DNA of 37,639 nt, from contig PLAH01000083.1 in assembly GCA_003134045.1 (NCBI GenBank), positions 249 through 37,887 of the forward strand. Direction: 5' to 3'. Source of the stretch: Gammaproteobacteria bacterium. Lineage in GTDB: Bacteria > Pseudomonadota > Gammaproteobacteria > Steroidobacterales > Steroidobacteraceae. The position numbers and the translations under genes are program-made. Numbering within the stretch: position 1 is the first letter of the stretch; the number at the start of each line of letters is the position of its first letter. Below are positions 1-8,350 of this stretch, in pieces. The notes beneath the pieces were generated by a model. That model was given only the letters and a program-made list of their open reading frames with translations, had not been told where the DNA came from and ran no database searches.

Positions 1-340
1 AGTTCTCGCTGCCCTTGAACATGAGGTGCTCGAGAATGTGGGTGGCGCCCGTGGTGCCCGTCACTTCGTTGCGCGAACCCACGCGGTAGGTTACCTGGAA
101 GGTCGCCACCGGCGCGGAGTGGTCGGGCACGAGGAGGACGGTCAGGCCGTTGCTCCCCAGCTGATATTCATCGATGCCGCCCAGCGATTTCACGAACGTA
201 TATCCCGGCACCGCCACCGGGGCGGACGCTGCGGCATCGCCGGCCGCTGCCAGCGGGCTGGCCACGGAGACCCCCGCCAAGACCCACGCGGCGCATGCCG
301 CGGCAATTCGCCCCAGGGGCGTTCCAACTCGGTGATTCAT
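1..340 (-). CDS. M16 family zinc metallopeptidase, N-terminal part (cut by window edge)
   Basis: Translating the minus strand from the ATG at 340 gives 113 residues with no stop before the left edge. Residues 11-33 form a hydrophobic export signal rich in Ala and Val. The mature part then shows the start of an insulinase-type peptidase, including [16 protein letters not shown] and the inverted zinc motif HILEH at residues 101-105, where both His and the Glu are the family's metal and catalytic residues. The family cleaves peptides, and a signal peptide places this one in the periplasm or outer envelope. A GAGGAA ribosome site lies just upstream of the ATG. A TAGAAT box (minus strand, 376-381) could be a -10 element, but I see no matching -35. 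The C-terminal zinc Glu and second domain lie outside the window. Confidence 0.88.
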   Translation of the reverse strand, partial: MNHRVGTPLGRIAAACAAWVLAGVSVASPLAAAGDAAASAPVAVPGYTFVKSLGGIDEYQLGSNGLTVLLVPDHSAPVATFQVTYRVGSRNEVTGTTGATHILEHLMFKGSEN

Positions 341-395
341 GTCGTTCCTCGTGACGGCCCAGCAAGCGCGGGGCGATTCTAGCCTAAGCCGGGGC

Positions 396-1208
396 TCAAG
401 CGGACTGCACTTCGTCCGTCCAAACGAGGAATTTCGAGAGAACATTGGGGCCGAAGGTCATGCAGATGGCCACATCGGCGGCATCGCGGCCACGCGCCAT
501 CAACACCCGACCGATGCGGCGCCGATTGTTGCGCGGGTCGAAGGTGTGCCACGCACCGCCCAAGTAGGCCTCGAACCAGCCGGCAAAATCCATGGGCGCA
601 TCCATGGGCGGCACCCCGATGTCGCCTAAATACCCGGTGCAATAGCGCGCCGGGATATTGAGCGCGCGGCACAGGGCGATGGCCAGGTGCGCATAGTCGC
701 GGCACACGCCCTGGCGTTCGTTGTAGGCCTCCCAGGCGGTTTTGGTGGGGCGTGCGCACTGGTAATCGAAGGCGATGTGAGCGTGCACGTAGTCGACGAC
801 GGCCTGTACCCGGTTCCACCCCGGCATCATGCTGCCGAACAGGCTCCAGGCGGTCGCCGCCAGCAGCTCGGTCTCGCAGTACCGGCTGGGCAGCAAATAA
901 ACCAGGGTTTCGTCCGGCAGCGACTCGACCGTGTGCTCGAACGCGTACGGAAAGGCGGGTTCGGCGAGGCCGCTGTCGCGGATGACGCCGTCGCCGGTGA
1001 TCGTGAACGAACCCGGCGGCGCGACCAGCCGCGTACACCAGTTGCCGAAACCATCGCGATACATGGACAGCGGCACCGCGGGGCTCGTCAGCATGGTATC
1101 CGCACGCACCAGATCCTGGCTGCGGCTGTAATGCACGTTCAGATTGAGGATCATCGGCGTGGCCTGAGGAAAGTCGTGGATCAGCTCATAGCCTAACCGG
1201 ATCAACAT
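396..1208 (-). CDS. Transglutaminase-like cysteine protease-fold protein
   Basis: The 270-residue product has the bacterial transglutaminase/protease fold. It opens with a beta-rich N-terminal region (about 1-120) that begins MLIRLGYEL, a common opening in this family. The core follows with the nucleophile motif GVCRDYAH (Cys169), then [16 protein letters not shown] at 211-226. Where classical members have His-Ala-Trp this protein reads Ala-Gly-Trp (209-211). The nearby His221 and Asp224 could complete the triad, but this is uncertain. The frame stays open upstream to 1340. I chose the ATG at 1208 because homologues start there and an AGGCGG lies about 9 bases upstream. The natural substrate is unknown; there is no signal peptide, so a cytoplasmic role is likely. 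It precedes the M16 peptidase gene by 55 bases on the same strand. Confidence 0.8.
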   Translation of the reverse strand: MLIRLGYELIHDFPQATPMILNLNVHYSRSQDLVRADTMLTSPAVPLSMYRDGFGNWCTRLVAPPGSFTITGDGVIRDSGLAEPAFPYAFEHTVESLPDETLVYLLPSRYCETELLAATAWSLFGSMMPGWNRVQAVVDYVHAHIAFDYQCARPTKTAWEAYNERQGVCRDYAHLAIALCRALNIPARYCTGYLGDIGVPPMDAPMDFAGWFEAYLGGAWHTFDPRNNRRRIGRVLMARGRDAADVAICMTFGPNVLSKFLVWTDEVQSA

Positions 1209-1407
1209 TGAGTGCACCGCCTGAGATCGCGTGGATTGAGCTAATGTGACATGCATCGACTGTGACACAAAGGGCGCTCCCGCAACAGGAATTGTCAGCT
1301 CTGTCCTACCTCGCGCCGCCCGCGTATACGTAGGGTGCAACGTTTGTTCTCGCGCATCGTCGAGATAACGCGTTTAAATCCCTGGATTGACTAAGTTATA
1401 TTGCATC

Positions 1408-2148
1408 ATGGAATCCGCACCTCCCTGCTCGGCCGCTCCGCCCTCGTTACCGCAGGGAGGGTCACGATCCGCGCCGGCATCGCCCTGCGTCGCGCTGTTC
1501 GATCTCGACGGCACCCTCACCTGGCGCGACACATTGTTCCCGTTCCTGCTGGGCTATGCCCTGAGGCGCCCGGCCCGTTGGCTCTGCCTCTGGCGAGTGC
1601 CGCTGGCTTTCCTGCAGTTCCTCGCCGCGCACCATGATCGCGGCAAGCTCAAGTCGCAGGTTATCCGCATCGTGATGGGCGGCGATGCGCGCGCCGCGAT
1701 CGATGCCTGGGCGGATGCCTTCGTTGGCAACCTCCAACGTCGGCGCGTCTTTCGTCCGGCCGCGCTCGCGGTCTTGGAGTCACATCGGGCCGCCGGTGAT
1801 CGCTTGGTGCTGTTGTCGGCCAGTCCCGACCTCTACGTGCCCCGCCTCGGGCAGCTGTTGGGGTTCGAGCGCACGCTGTGCACCGAAATCGAATGGCAGG
1901 GTCCAGCCGGCGCCGAACGGCTCGATGGTGCGCTCAAGACCGCGAACCGGCGCGGTGAGGAAAAGTCGCGCTGCCTCGATGAGCTCCGGCTCCGCTATCC
2001 CGGGCTGCCCATCGTCGCCTACGGCAACAGCGCATCCGACCTGCCGCATATGAAGCTCGCCGACCGGGCGCTGTTGGTGAATGCCGACGCCGGCGCGCGC
2101 CGCGCCGCAGCCGAGTTGCATCTCCCGGTGGGCGATTGGCGCGACTAG
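1408..2148 (+). CDS. HAD-superfamily IB phosphatase (SerB-like)
   Basis: This is a 246-residue haloacid-dehalogenase-type hydrolase. Motif I is FDLDGT at residues 31-36, with the nucleophile and acid/base aspartates. Motif II is VLLSASPD, a Lys follows in LKTANRRGEEK, and motif IV is AYGNSASDLPHM with the Mg-binding Asp. The helical cap after motif I and the SASPD signature are typical of subfamily IB, which includes phosphoserine phosphatase and CicA-like phosphatases. The substrate cannot be read from the sequence. The frame stays open upstream to a TTG at 1387, but the ATG at 1408 is the more likely start; neither has a strong ribosome site. The first 26 residues are low-complexity Ser/Ala/Pro. 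The stop shares CTAG with the convergent DAHP synthase stop. Confidence 0.82.
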   Translation: MESAPPCSAAPPSLPQGGSRSAPASPCVALFDLDGTLTWRDTLFPFLLGYALRRPARWLCLWRVPLAFLQFLAAHHDRGKLKSQVIRIVMGGDARAAIDAWADAFVGNLQRRRVFRPAALAVLESHRAAGDRLVLLSASPDLYVPRLGQLLGFERTLCTEIEWQGPAGAERLDGALKTANRRGEEKSRCLDELRLRYPGLPIVAYGNSASDLPHMKLADRALLVNADAGARRAAAELHLPVGDWRD

Positions 2149-3212
2149 CGCGCCACCGACTGCAAGGTTTGATGCATTTTGAGCAACAGGGCCTCGGTGG
2201 TCAGCCAGTCGATGCACGGGTCGGTGATCGACACTCCATACTCCAACTGCGTGAGGTCCTTCGGGATGGGCTGATTGCCGGCTTTCAAGTTGCTTTCGAG
2301 CATCAGGCCGACGATGGAGCGATTGCCGTCGACGATCTGCGCCACGCAGTTCTCCGCCACTACCGGCTGCAGGCTGGGATCCTTGTTGGTGTTGCCGTGG
2401 CTGCAGTCCACCACGATGGTCGGCGGCAGATTCGCCGCCGTGAGCTCACGCTCCGCCACCGCGATGCTCACCGCGTCGTAGTTCGGCCTGCCGCCGCCGC
2501 CGCGCAGCACCAGGTGCGCGTGCGCATTGCCGCGGGTACGAAACACCGCCGACTGGCCCTGCTGCGTGATGCCGAGAAAATGATGCGGGTGACGCACGGA
2601 TTGCAGCGCATTGATCGAGGTCGACAGCGCCCCGTCGGTGCCGTTCTTGAAGCCCACCGGCGTCGACAGGCCGCTCGCCATCTCGCGATGGGTCTGCGAC
2701 TCGGTGGTGCGCGCGCCGATGGCCGTCCAGGTGATGAGCTCCGACAAGTACTGCGGCATGATGGGATCGAGCGCCTCGGTGCCCGCCGGCAAGCCCAGCT
2801 CCGCAATATGCAGCAACAGCTCGCGCGCGATCAAGATGCCCTTTTCGATATGGAAGGAATCGTCCATGTCGGGGTCGTTGATGAGTCCCTTCCAACCCAC
2901 CGTGGTGCGCGGCTTCTCGAAATACACCCGCATGATGAGGAGCATGGTGGACTGCACCTGGTCCGCGATCCGCTTCAGCCGGCTCGCATACTCGCGCGCC
3001 GCCGCCACGTCATGGATCGAACACGGGCCCACCACCACGAACAGTCGCGGATCGCGACGCTCGAGGATGGCGCGCACGATCTCGCGCGAACCGTACACCG
3101 TGTCGGCGGCGCGCTGCGTGAGCGGAATGCGGCGCTTCACCTCTTCGGGCGTGGCCAGCAGGTCGCTCGACGCGACGTTGACGTTCTGCAATGAATCTTG
3201 GATGTTCGCCAC
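2145..3212 (-). CDS. 3-deoxy-7-phosphoheptulonate (DAHP) synthase, class I AroF/G/H type
   Basis: The enzyme condenses phosphoenolpyruvate and erythrose 4-phosphate, the first step of the shikimate pathway. The 355-residue length matches E. coli AroF/G/H. Visible signatures are VVGPCSIHD (residues 60-68, metal-binding Cys64), MRVYFEKPRTTVGWKG (94-109), the AGTEALDP-like stretch PAGTEALDP, and DCSHGNTNKD near the C terminus. The N-terminal extension of about 40 residues is where feedback inhibition acts in this class, but the inhibiting amino acid cannot be read from the sequence, so no aroF/G/H symbol is given. The start is GTG at 3212 with AGG 6 bases upstream. The gene lies only 6 bases after the tryptophan dioxygenase gene, so the two are almost certainly cotranscribed. 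Confidence 0.96.
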   Translation of the reverse strand: MANIQDSLQNVNVASSDLLATPEEVKRRIPLTQRAADTVYGSREIVRAILERRDPRLFVVVGPCSIHDVAAAREYASRLKRIADQVQSTMLLIMRVYFEKPRTTVGWKGLINDPDMDDSFHIEKGILIARELLLHIAELGLPAGTEALDPIMPQYLSELITWTAIGARTTESQTHREMASGLSTPVGFKNGTDGALSTSINALQSVRHPHHFLGITQQGQSAVFRTRGNAHAHLVLRGGGGRPNYDAVSIAVAERELTAANLPPTIVVDCSHGNTNKDPSLQPVVAENCVAQIVDGNRSIVGLMLESNLKAGNQPIPKDLTQLEYGVSITDPCIDWLTTEALLLKMHQTLQSVAR

Positions 3213-3218
3213 TTCGAC

Positions 3219-4100
3219 CTACATGGACGTTCTGATCGTCCAAAGTTCCGGAAAAAATTTGAGTTCCAGCGCCTTCGTCAAATAGGACACGCCGCTGGTG
3301 CCCCCCGTGCCGCGCTTGTAGCCGATGATGCGCTCCACGGTCTTGACGTGAGTGAATCGCCACAGCTGGAATTTGTAGTCGAGGTCCACCAGGCGTTCCG
3401 CCAACTCGTACAAGTCCCAGTCCTTGACCGAGTTGTGATACACGCTGAGCCACGCCGCCGCGACTTGTTTGCTCGCCTGATAGGGCCGCGTGAAATCGCG
3501 ATCGATGGCCTCCGCCGGCACGTCGAGGCCGCGGCGGCTCAACAATCGGAGCACCTCATCATACAGGCTGGGGGCCTCGAGCGCCCGCTCCAGCAATTCG
3601 TAATTCGCCGGGTCCCCCTGGAACACCTTGATCATGTCGGCGTTCTTGTTGCCGATCAGGAATTCGAGCATGCGGTATTGCGGCGACTGGAAGCCCGACG
3701 AGCGGCCCAGGGTGTTGCGAAAGGCGGAGTAATCGGACGGCGTGATGGTCGCGAGCACATCCCACGCCTGCAGCAGCTGCTGTTGAATCGTGGACACGCG
3801 CGCCAGCATCTTGAAGGTGGGGCCCAGGTCGTCGCGCCGCACGCAGTCGACGGTGGCGTTCAACTCGTGCAGGCACAGCTTCATCCACAACTCGGACACT
3901 TGATGGATGACGATGAACAGCATCTCGTCGTGCTCGTAGGAGAGCGGGCGCTGCGCGGTCAGGAGCTTGTCGAGATTCAAGTACTGCGAATAGCTCAAGG
4001 ACTCGCTCAAGTCCCAATGCACTTGCTCGTCGCTCAAATCGACGGCCGATTTGGCCGGCGGTTCGACCGGAAGGGGCTCGACCGGGGTGAGCTCGCTCAT
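3219..4100 (-). CDS. kynA: Tryptophan 2,3-dioxygenase
   Basis: This haem enzyme opens the indole ring of tryptophan to give N-formylkynurenine, the first step of the kynurenine route. The 293-residue protein has the conserved core starting at LSYSQYLNLDKLL. It also has the substrate-pocket region FIVIHQVSELWMKL and LGRSSGFQSPQYR, and the distal block RFTHVKTVERIIGYKRGTGG, where His251 is the proximal haem ligand. The first 25 residues are a Pro/Glu/Val-rich extension without an obvious role. The start is ATG at 4100, 4 bases after the YgjP-like stop. No other kynurenine-pathway gene (formamidase, kynureninase) is present in the window. The downstream partner is a DAHP synthase, which makes the precursor of the same amino acid. 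Confidence 0.96.
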   Translation of the reverse strand: MSELTPVEPLPVEPPAKSAVDLSDEQVHWDLSESLSYSQYLNLDKLLTAQRPLSYEHDEMLFIVIHQVSELWMKLCLHELNATVDCVRRDDLGPTFKMLARVSTIQQQLLQAWDVLATITPSDYSAFRNTLGRSSGFQSPQYRMLEFLIGNKNADMIKVFQGDPANYELLERALEAPSLYDEVLRLLSRRGLDVPAEAIDRDFTRPYQASKQVAAAWLSVYHNSVKDWDLYELAERLVDLDYKFQLWRFTHVKTVERIIGYKRGTGGTSGVSYLTKALELKFFPELWTIRTSM

Positions 4101-4104
4101 CGGA

Positions 4105-4833
4105 TCACTTCTTGAAGACCCATGCCGGCACGGTCCGCCAGCCCGCGAGCAATTCGCGGTCCAGGCTTCGATACTCCGGCTCGAGCAGCTCGACCAGGCG
4201 CCAGAAACTGGCGGAATGATTCATGTGCCGGGTATGCGCCAGTTCGTGGACGAACAGGTAGCGCACGACCTCCGGACGCAGGAACAGCAGCGAGCAGTTG
4301 AGGCTCACCGTGCCGCGCGTGGAACAGCTGCCCCAGCGCGTGCGCTGGCAGCGCAGCGCCACCCGCGCGACCGGATAGTTCAACTCGTTCGCGAGCCGCA
4401 GCAGCGGCGGCGCCAGACGTTCGGCCGCCGCGCGTTTGAGCCAGCCCTGCAGCATGAGCCGCGCGCCGCCGTCGTCGGGTGCGCGTACCACGAGCCGCTC
4501 GCCCTGCCGCGCGATGCCGCGCTTGGATGCCGGGTGCCAATCGACGTCGAAGCGTTCGTGCGTGTAGGCAAACTCGATGCAGCGGGGCACGTCGGTCGAG
4601 GCGTCGGCATGGCACTGCATCGCGGCGACCTTGCGGTCGATCCACGGCGTGAAGCGCTGCACGAAGTCGCGTACGGTCTTCGCGTTGACGCCCACGGGCA
4701 CCACGATCTCCACGCGGCCGCCCACATGAACGCGCGCCGTGAGACGCCGCGCGCGAGGACTGACCCGAACCGCGAAAGGGTCGTTCGAGCTCCGAGTCTC
4801 GAACAACGACAGCTGCGTACCTTGTGCATTCAT
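4105..4833 (-). CDS. YgjP-like (DUF45/M48-related) metallopeptidase
   Basis: The 242-residue protein ends in a SprT-like zincin domain. The hallmark block RTRWGSC lies at 164-170, and the zinc motif HELAH at 196-200, with Glu197 as catalytic base and His206 in MNHSASFW as the third ligand. The N-terminal half is the beta-rich region typical of YgjP proteins. Members of this family are cytosolic; E. coli YgjP has been described with nucleotide pyrophosphatase activity, so peptidase activity should not be assumed. The start is ATG at 4833, preceded by a 51-base gap to the upstream TPR-like gene. It is 4 bases from the dioxygenase gene downstream, so it is probably in the same transcript, though a functional link to tryptophan is not evident. 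Confidence 0.88.
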   Translation of the reverse strand: MNAQGTQLSLFETRSSNDPFAVRVSPRARRLTARVHVGGRVEIVVPVGVNAKTVRDFVQRFTPWIDRKVAAMQCHADASTDVPRCIEFAYTHERFDVDWHPASKRGIARQGERLVVRAPDDGGARLMLQGWLKRAAAERLAPPLLRLANELNYPVARVALRCQRTRWGSCSTRGTVSLNCSLLFLRPEVVRYLFVHELAHTRHMNHSASFWRLVELLEPEYRSLDRELLAGWRTVPAWVFKK

Positions 4834-4884
4834 CGCGTTGCATGATACCAGGTTAGCGCCCGCCGGCGCTCGCCGCGGCCCCGC

Positions 4885-5631
4885 TCAACGCGCGATGAGC
4901 GTCGCCAGCTGCCGCTGCGCGGCCTTGAAATCGGGTGCAACGATGAGCGCTTTCTCGAGCCAGTTGCGCGCCCCCAAGACATCGCCTCGCGCCTGCAGTT
5001 GCCGGCCGAGGGCGAGATACGCTTCGGCATGCCCCCAGCCGGGCACATCGATGGTGGTGGCCGAAGTTTGCTCGAAAATCTGCGCCGCCAGTGTCAATTC
5101 GGCCAACGCCTGCGCCTGCTCTGCCGAACCGGGCTTGGCTCGGGCCAGTCCATCGGCGCCCTTGACGAGCAGCACGCGCGGATTGCGCGGCGCGAGTGCG
5201 AAGGCGCGCCCGATCCGGGCGGCGGCATGCGACCGCAGCAGCACCGCTTCGAGTTTATCCAGGCGCGCGAGCTGCGCGTAGCAGGCCGCTTGCAAGACCA
5301 AGGATTCCACGGAGTTGGCATCGTGTTCGAGAATGGCTTTGAGCTGATCGATGCAGCCCGAGAAGGCGTGCTGCGCATTATGTCCACGCGCCTCGCCGTT
5401 CAACAGACCCAAGCGGTATTGCGCATGCGCCAGGTGATAGCGCAGCGTCGCATCGGCGCCGCCCGCTTGCTCCCGGGTACTCAAGCTCTGCACCAGGGCC
5501 GCGAGCTCGTTCGCATCCTCGGCATGGAAGGCGTACAGGATCTGCGCCTGCAGATCGCCGCCCGCTTGCGCGTGCGCCGCTGCGCCCGCCAGGCACAGTG
5601 AGATGAGCATCAGTGTTCTGAACAGCACCAT
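4885..5631 (-). CDS. Exported TPR-like protein of unknown function
   Basis: This is a 248-residue protein I cannot name. Residues 1-23 are a signal peptide (hydrophobic core LMLISLCLAGAAA ending AHAQA). The rest is almost entirely alpha-helical with Ala/Leu-rich helix pairs. One clear TPR-like unit at the end (about 206-240) pairs AYLALGRQLQARGDVLGARNW with ALIVAPDFKAAQRQL. Two further helix pairs around 33-90 and 105-140 could be degenerate repeats. It is probably a periplasmic scaffold or protein-interaction factor. It is the first gene of the minus-strand run toward ygjP, kynA and the DAHP synthase. Its ATG overlaps a TATAAT on the other strand in front of tatD, so its own promoter must lie inside the tatD 5' region. 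Confidence 0.72.
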   Translation of the reverse strand: MVLFRTLMLISLCLAGAAAHAQAGGDLQAQILYAFHAEDANELAALVQSLSTREQAGGADATLRYHLAHAQYRLGLLNGEARGHNAQHAFSGCIDQLKAILEHDANSVESLVLQAACYAQLARLDKLEAVLLRSHAAARIGRAFALAPRNPRVLLVKGADGLARAKPGSAEQAQALAELTLAAQIFEQTSATTIDVPGWGHAEAYLALGRQLQARGDVLGARNWLEKALIVAPDFKAAQRQLATLIAR

Positions 5632-5636
5632 ATAAT
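5631..5636 (+). promoter_or_regulatory. Candidate -10 box for tatD
   Basis: A perfect TATAAT lies 29 bases before the GTG chosen as the tatD start and overlaps the ATG of the divergent TPR-like gene. I see no good -35 hexamer at the expected spacing, so this rests on the -10 match and its position alone. Confidence 0.28.
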
Positions 5637-5664
5637 GACGTTATCACCGGGGTGGAGTCGCGTC

Positions 5665-6450
5665 GTGGAACTGGTCGATATCGGATCCAATTTGACCCAT
5701 GAGAGTTTCGCCCCGGATCGGGCGGCGGTCATGGCGCGTGCCGTCGCCGCCGGCGTGACGCGTCAGGTGGTGACCGGGGCCGACGTGGCCGGCTCGCGCG
5801 CGGCGGCGGCGCTGGCCCACGCCCATCCCGGCACGCTCTGGAGCACCGCGGGCGTGCATCCCCATCACGCCGGCGGTTTCGATTCCGGGTCGCGCGACGC
5901 GCTGCTCGAATTGCTGCACCAGCCCGTGGTCGTCGCCATCGGCGAATGCGGCCTCGATTATTTCCGCAATTTCTCGGCCCCCGCCGCGCAGCGAGCCGCC
6001 TTCATCGCGCAGCTGGAAATGGCGGTGGCCATCGGCAAACCGGTATTCCTGCATCAGCGCGATTCGCACGAGGACTTCAAGGCCATACTCTCGGACTTTC
6101 GCGGACGCTTGCGCGGCGTCGCGCATTGCTTCACGGGAAATCGGGCGCAGCTCGAGGATTATCTCGGCTTAGGTCTGGCCATCGGCATCACCGGCTGGGT
6201 CTGCGATGAGCGGCGCGGCGGTGAGTTGCGCGAGGTCGTTCCCGCCATCCCCAAGGAGCGCTTGATGATCGAGACGGACGCGCCCTATCTGCTGCCGCGG
6301 GATTTGCGGCCCAAGCCGTCCTCGCGGCGCAACGAGCCCGCATTCCTTCTGCATGTGGCGCAAGCCGTGGCGGACCTGCGCGGCGAACCGTTGGATGTCC
6401 TTGCCGCCTCGACCACGCACGCCGCGGTGGAATTCTTCGGCCTCGGCTAG
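5665..6450 (+). CDS. tatD: TatD-family metal-dependent deoxyribonuclease
   Basis: This 261-residue TIM-barrel metallohydrolase is close to E. coli TatD, a 3'-5' DNase linked to DNA repair and fragmentation. Landmarks are VDIGSNLTHESF at the N terminus, TAGVHPHHA, AIGECGLDYFRNFS with the metal-bridging Glu, and FLHQRDSHEDF. They continue with AHCFTGN, ITGWVCDERRG, and the long block IETDAPYLLPRDL followed by KPSSRRNEPA. I prefer the GTG at 5665 because TatD proteins begin at this VELVDIG position and GGGTGGAG sits 7 bases upstream. An ATG at 5635 in the same frame would add ten residues but overlaps a TATAAT. The stop shares CTAG with the convergent NERD gene. Confidence 0.93.
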   Translation: MELVDIGSNLTHESFAPDRAAVMARAVAAGVTRQVVTGADVAGSRAAAALAHAHPGTLWSTAGVHPHHAGGFDSGSRDALLELLHQPVVVAIGECGLDYFRNFSAPAAQRAAFIAQLEMAVAIGKPVFLHQRDSHEDFKAILSDFRGRLRGVAHCFTGNRAQLEDYLGLGLAIGITGWVCDERRGGELREVVPAIPKERLMIETDAPYLLPRDLRPKPSSRRNEPAFLLHVAQAVADLRGEPLDVLAASTTHAAVEFFGLG

Positions 6451-7046
6451 AGATTCGTGAACAGATGCGGGCTCGGCCGCAACTGCGCGAGCAGCCGGCT
6501 CCAGGCGTTGGCATACAGCGCATATTCGGGGAAATTCGTCTGCGTGCGGTCGACCGCCGGAAACTCCACCTCGATGCCGTCCAGCATGAGCACGTACTTC
6601 GGCTTGCCCTTGGTGAACTTGCCGTGGTTGGAGAAGAGCAGGCGCCCTTCCACCGGCACGGCATCGCCCACCAGGGCCTTGACCGCCGCGATGCGGTCGT
6701 AGAGCGCGGGTTGGGGGTTGTCGAAGGTGTAGCGGCGCCGGCCCATCACGGTCCAGTCGCTCATTTGGTCGCCGCCGAAGATGAGCCCCGCCACACGCCG
6801 CGTGTCGAGCAGCAGAACGCCGCGCGGCGTCAGCAGCAGATGATCGATGTGAATGAAGCCGCCCATGCCGTCGGGAACCAGCACTTGATGCGCCGCCTGA
6901 TAGCCGACGCGCTCGAGGCGCGCCAGCAATCCCTTGCGCCGTGTGCGGCGCTGGTAGGCGCCGTACGCCACGTACGAGCCCGTGCCCAGCAGCAGCAGTG
7001 CCGCGCCGGCGACCAACCATTCGGGCTCGATCCGAATATCGTTCAT
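6447..7046 (-). CDS. Membrane-anchored NERD-domain protein
   Basis: The 199-residue protein has one N-terminal membrane segment (about residues 10-27, LVAGAALLLLGTGSYVAYG) followed by a short Arg/Lys stretch, so the rest should be cytoplasmic. The body (about 35-150) matches the nuclease-related NERD domain. It includes GGFIHIDHLLLTPRGVLLLDTRRV, split by the usual conserved Asp-His and an Asp-Thr-Arg where many members have Glu-Thr-Lys, then an IFGG turn. NERD is related to the restriction-endonuclease fold, but nuclease activity is shown for few members. The ATG overlaps the thrC stop as ATGA, so it is translationally coupled as the fourth gene of the threonine operon. The frame extends upstream, but that part is thrC antiframe. 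Confidence 0.8.
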   Translation of the reverse strand: MNDIRIEPEWLVAGAALLLLGTGSYVAYGAYQRRTRRKGLLARLERVGYQAAHQVLVPDGMGGFIHIDHLLLTPRGVLLLDTRRVAGLIFGGDQMSDWTVMGRRRYTFDNPQPALYDRIAAVKALVGDAVPVEGRLLFSNHGKFTKGKPKYVLMLDGIEVEFPAVDRTQTNFPEYALYANAWSRLLAQLRPSPHLFTNL

Positions 7047-8350
7047 TCGAGCGCTGCGGCAACCGCCTGCAGGGTGGGTGGCAGGTCCATGAAGTGCCGC
7101 GGCAGGCGCAACAATCGCGCCAGACTGGCCGGCACGTCGACCGGCTTGCCGATGATGGGCTCGACGATTTCGTTGAATTTCGCCGGATGCGCGGTGGCCA
7201 CCAGCACCCAGGGATGAGCGCGCCGCTCCTCGGGACTCAAGCGGCTGTAGACTTCCGCCGCCGTGGCGGTATGCGGACACCACTCGCGCCCATAGTGCAT
7301 GAAGTCTTCTCCGATACGAGCCCGGATTGTAGCGTCATCGACGCTGACCGCGCTCAATTGTTCGCGCATCAAAGCGATGGTCGGATACAGCGTTCGCAGA
7401 CGCTCCATGTTGCTGGGATTGCCCACGTCCATGGCCGACGCCAAGGTCGGGATGCTCGCTCGCGGCTGCCAGTCGCCGCTCTGCAGATAATCGGGCACCG
7501 TGCGGTTGATGTTGTGCGCCAAGACGATGCGGCCGACGGGGAAGCCCAAGGTGCGCGCCCACACGGCGGCGAAGGCATTGCCCAGGTTGCCGGCGGGGAT
7601 GATATAGGACGCCTTGGCGCCGGTACGCCGCTCCACCTCCAGGCTCGAGGCGACGTAGTAGGCCATCTGCGGCAGCAGCCGGCCGATGTTGATGCTGTTG
7701 GCCGAACTGAAGCGATGCTTGAGGGCGAGCTTCACGTCGACGAAGGCCTCTTTCACCAGGCGCTGACAGTCGTCGAAACTGCCGTCGATGCGCAGCGAAA
7801 TCACATTGTCGCCCCAGCAGGTCAGCTGCTGTTCCTGGCGCGGGCTCACCAGACCTTTGGGATACAGCACCACCACGCGCACCCAGCGACGCAGGTGGAA
7901 CGCGGCCGCCACCGCGCCGCCCGTGTCGCCGGAGGTGGCCACCAAGATGGTCAAGGGCCGCGCCGTGCCGGCCTCCAGGCGCTGCAGGCTCTCGGCCAGG
8001 AACCGTGCGCCGAAGTCCTTGAACGCGGCGGTCGGCCCATGGTAGAGCTCGAGTGCGAACAGGCGGTCCGGGGTGCCCAAGACCGGCGTCGTCGGCGCCT
8101 CGAAATTGAACGCCGCCTCCAGGATGTCGCCCAGGAAAGGCAGCAGCCGGTCGCCCTCGAAGAACCCTCGCAAGGCGCCCCGCGCAATTTCCGGCAGGCT
8201 CGACAGCCCGGCGAACGCGGCGACATCGACCGTGGGCAGGGTGGTCGGCATGTACAAACCGCCATCCGGGGCCAGGCCCTGCTCGATGGCCTCGCTCAAG
8301 CTGACGGCCGGTGCGCCGTTGCGCGAACTCGCGTAGGCCAAGGCGCTCAC
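7043..8350 (-). CDS. thrC: Threonine synthase
   Basis: This PLP enzyme converts O-phosphohomoserine to threonine, the last step of the pathway. The 435-residue length and order of motifs match the short proteobacterial class. The substrate-binding N terminus is followed by HGPTAAFKDFGARF, with Lys111 as the PLP Schiff-base lysine. Then come the phosphate-binding region VATSGDTGGAV, the loop IPAGNLGNAFA and the C-terminal block HPAKFNEIVEP. The start is GTG at 8350, overlapping the thrB stop as GTGA. The open frame continues to 8677, but that part lies inside thrB and is not thrC. The stop overlaps the NERD gene start. Confidence 0.96.
   Translation of the reverse strand: MSALAYASSRNGAPAVSLSEAIEQGLAPDGGLYMPTTLPTVDVAAFAGLSSLPEIARGALRGFFEGDRLLPFLGDILEAAFNFEAPTTPVLGTPDRLFALELYHGPTAAFKDFGARFLAESLQRLEAGTARPLTILVATSGDTGGAVAAAFHLRRWVRVVVLYPKGLVSPRQEQQLTCWGDNVISLRIDGSFDDCQRLVKEAFVDVKLALKHRFSSANSINIGRLLPQMAYYVASSLEVERRTGAKASYIIPAGNLGNAFAAVWARTLGFPVGRIVLAHNINRTVPDYLQSGDWQPRASIPTLASAMDVGNPSNMERLRTLYPTIALMREQLSAVSVDDATIRARIGEDFMHYGREWCPHTATAAEVYSRLSPEERRAHPWVLVATAHPAKFNEIVEPIIGKPVDVPASLARLLRLPRHFMDLPPTLQAVAAALE

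Noticed and set aside
1245-1267. Two TGTGACA direct repeats 16 bases apart upstream of the transglutaminase gene.
   Set aside because: They are direct rather than inverted, so they do not form a CRP-type site, and no promoter elements fit around them.
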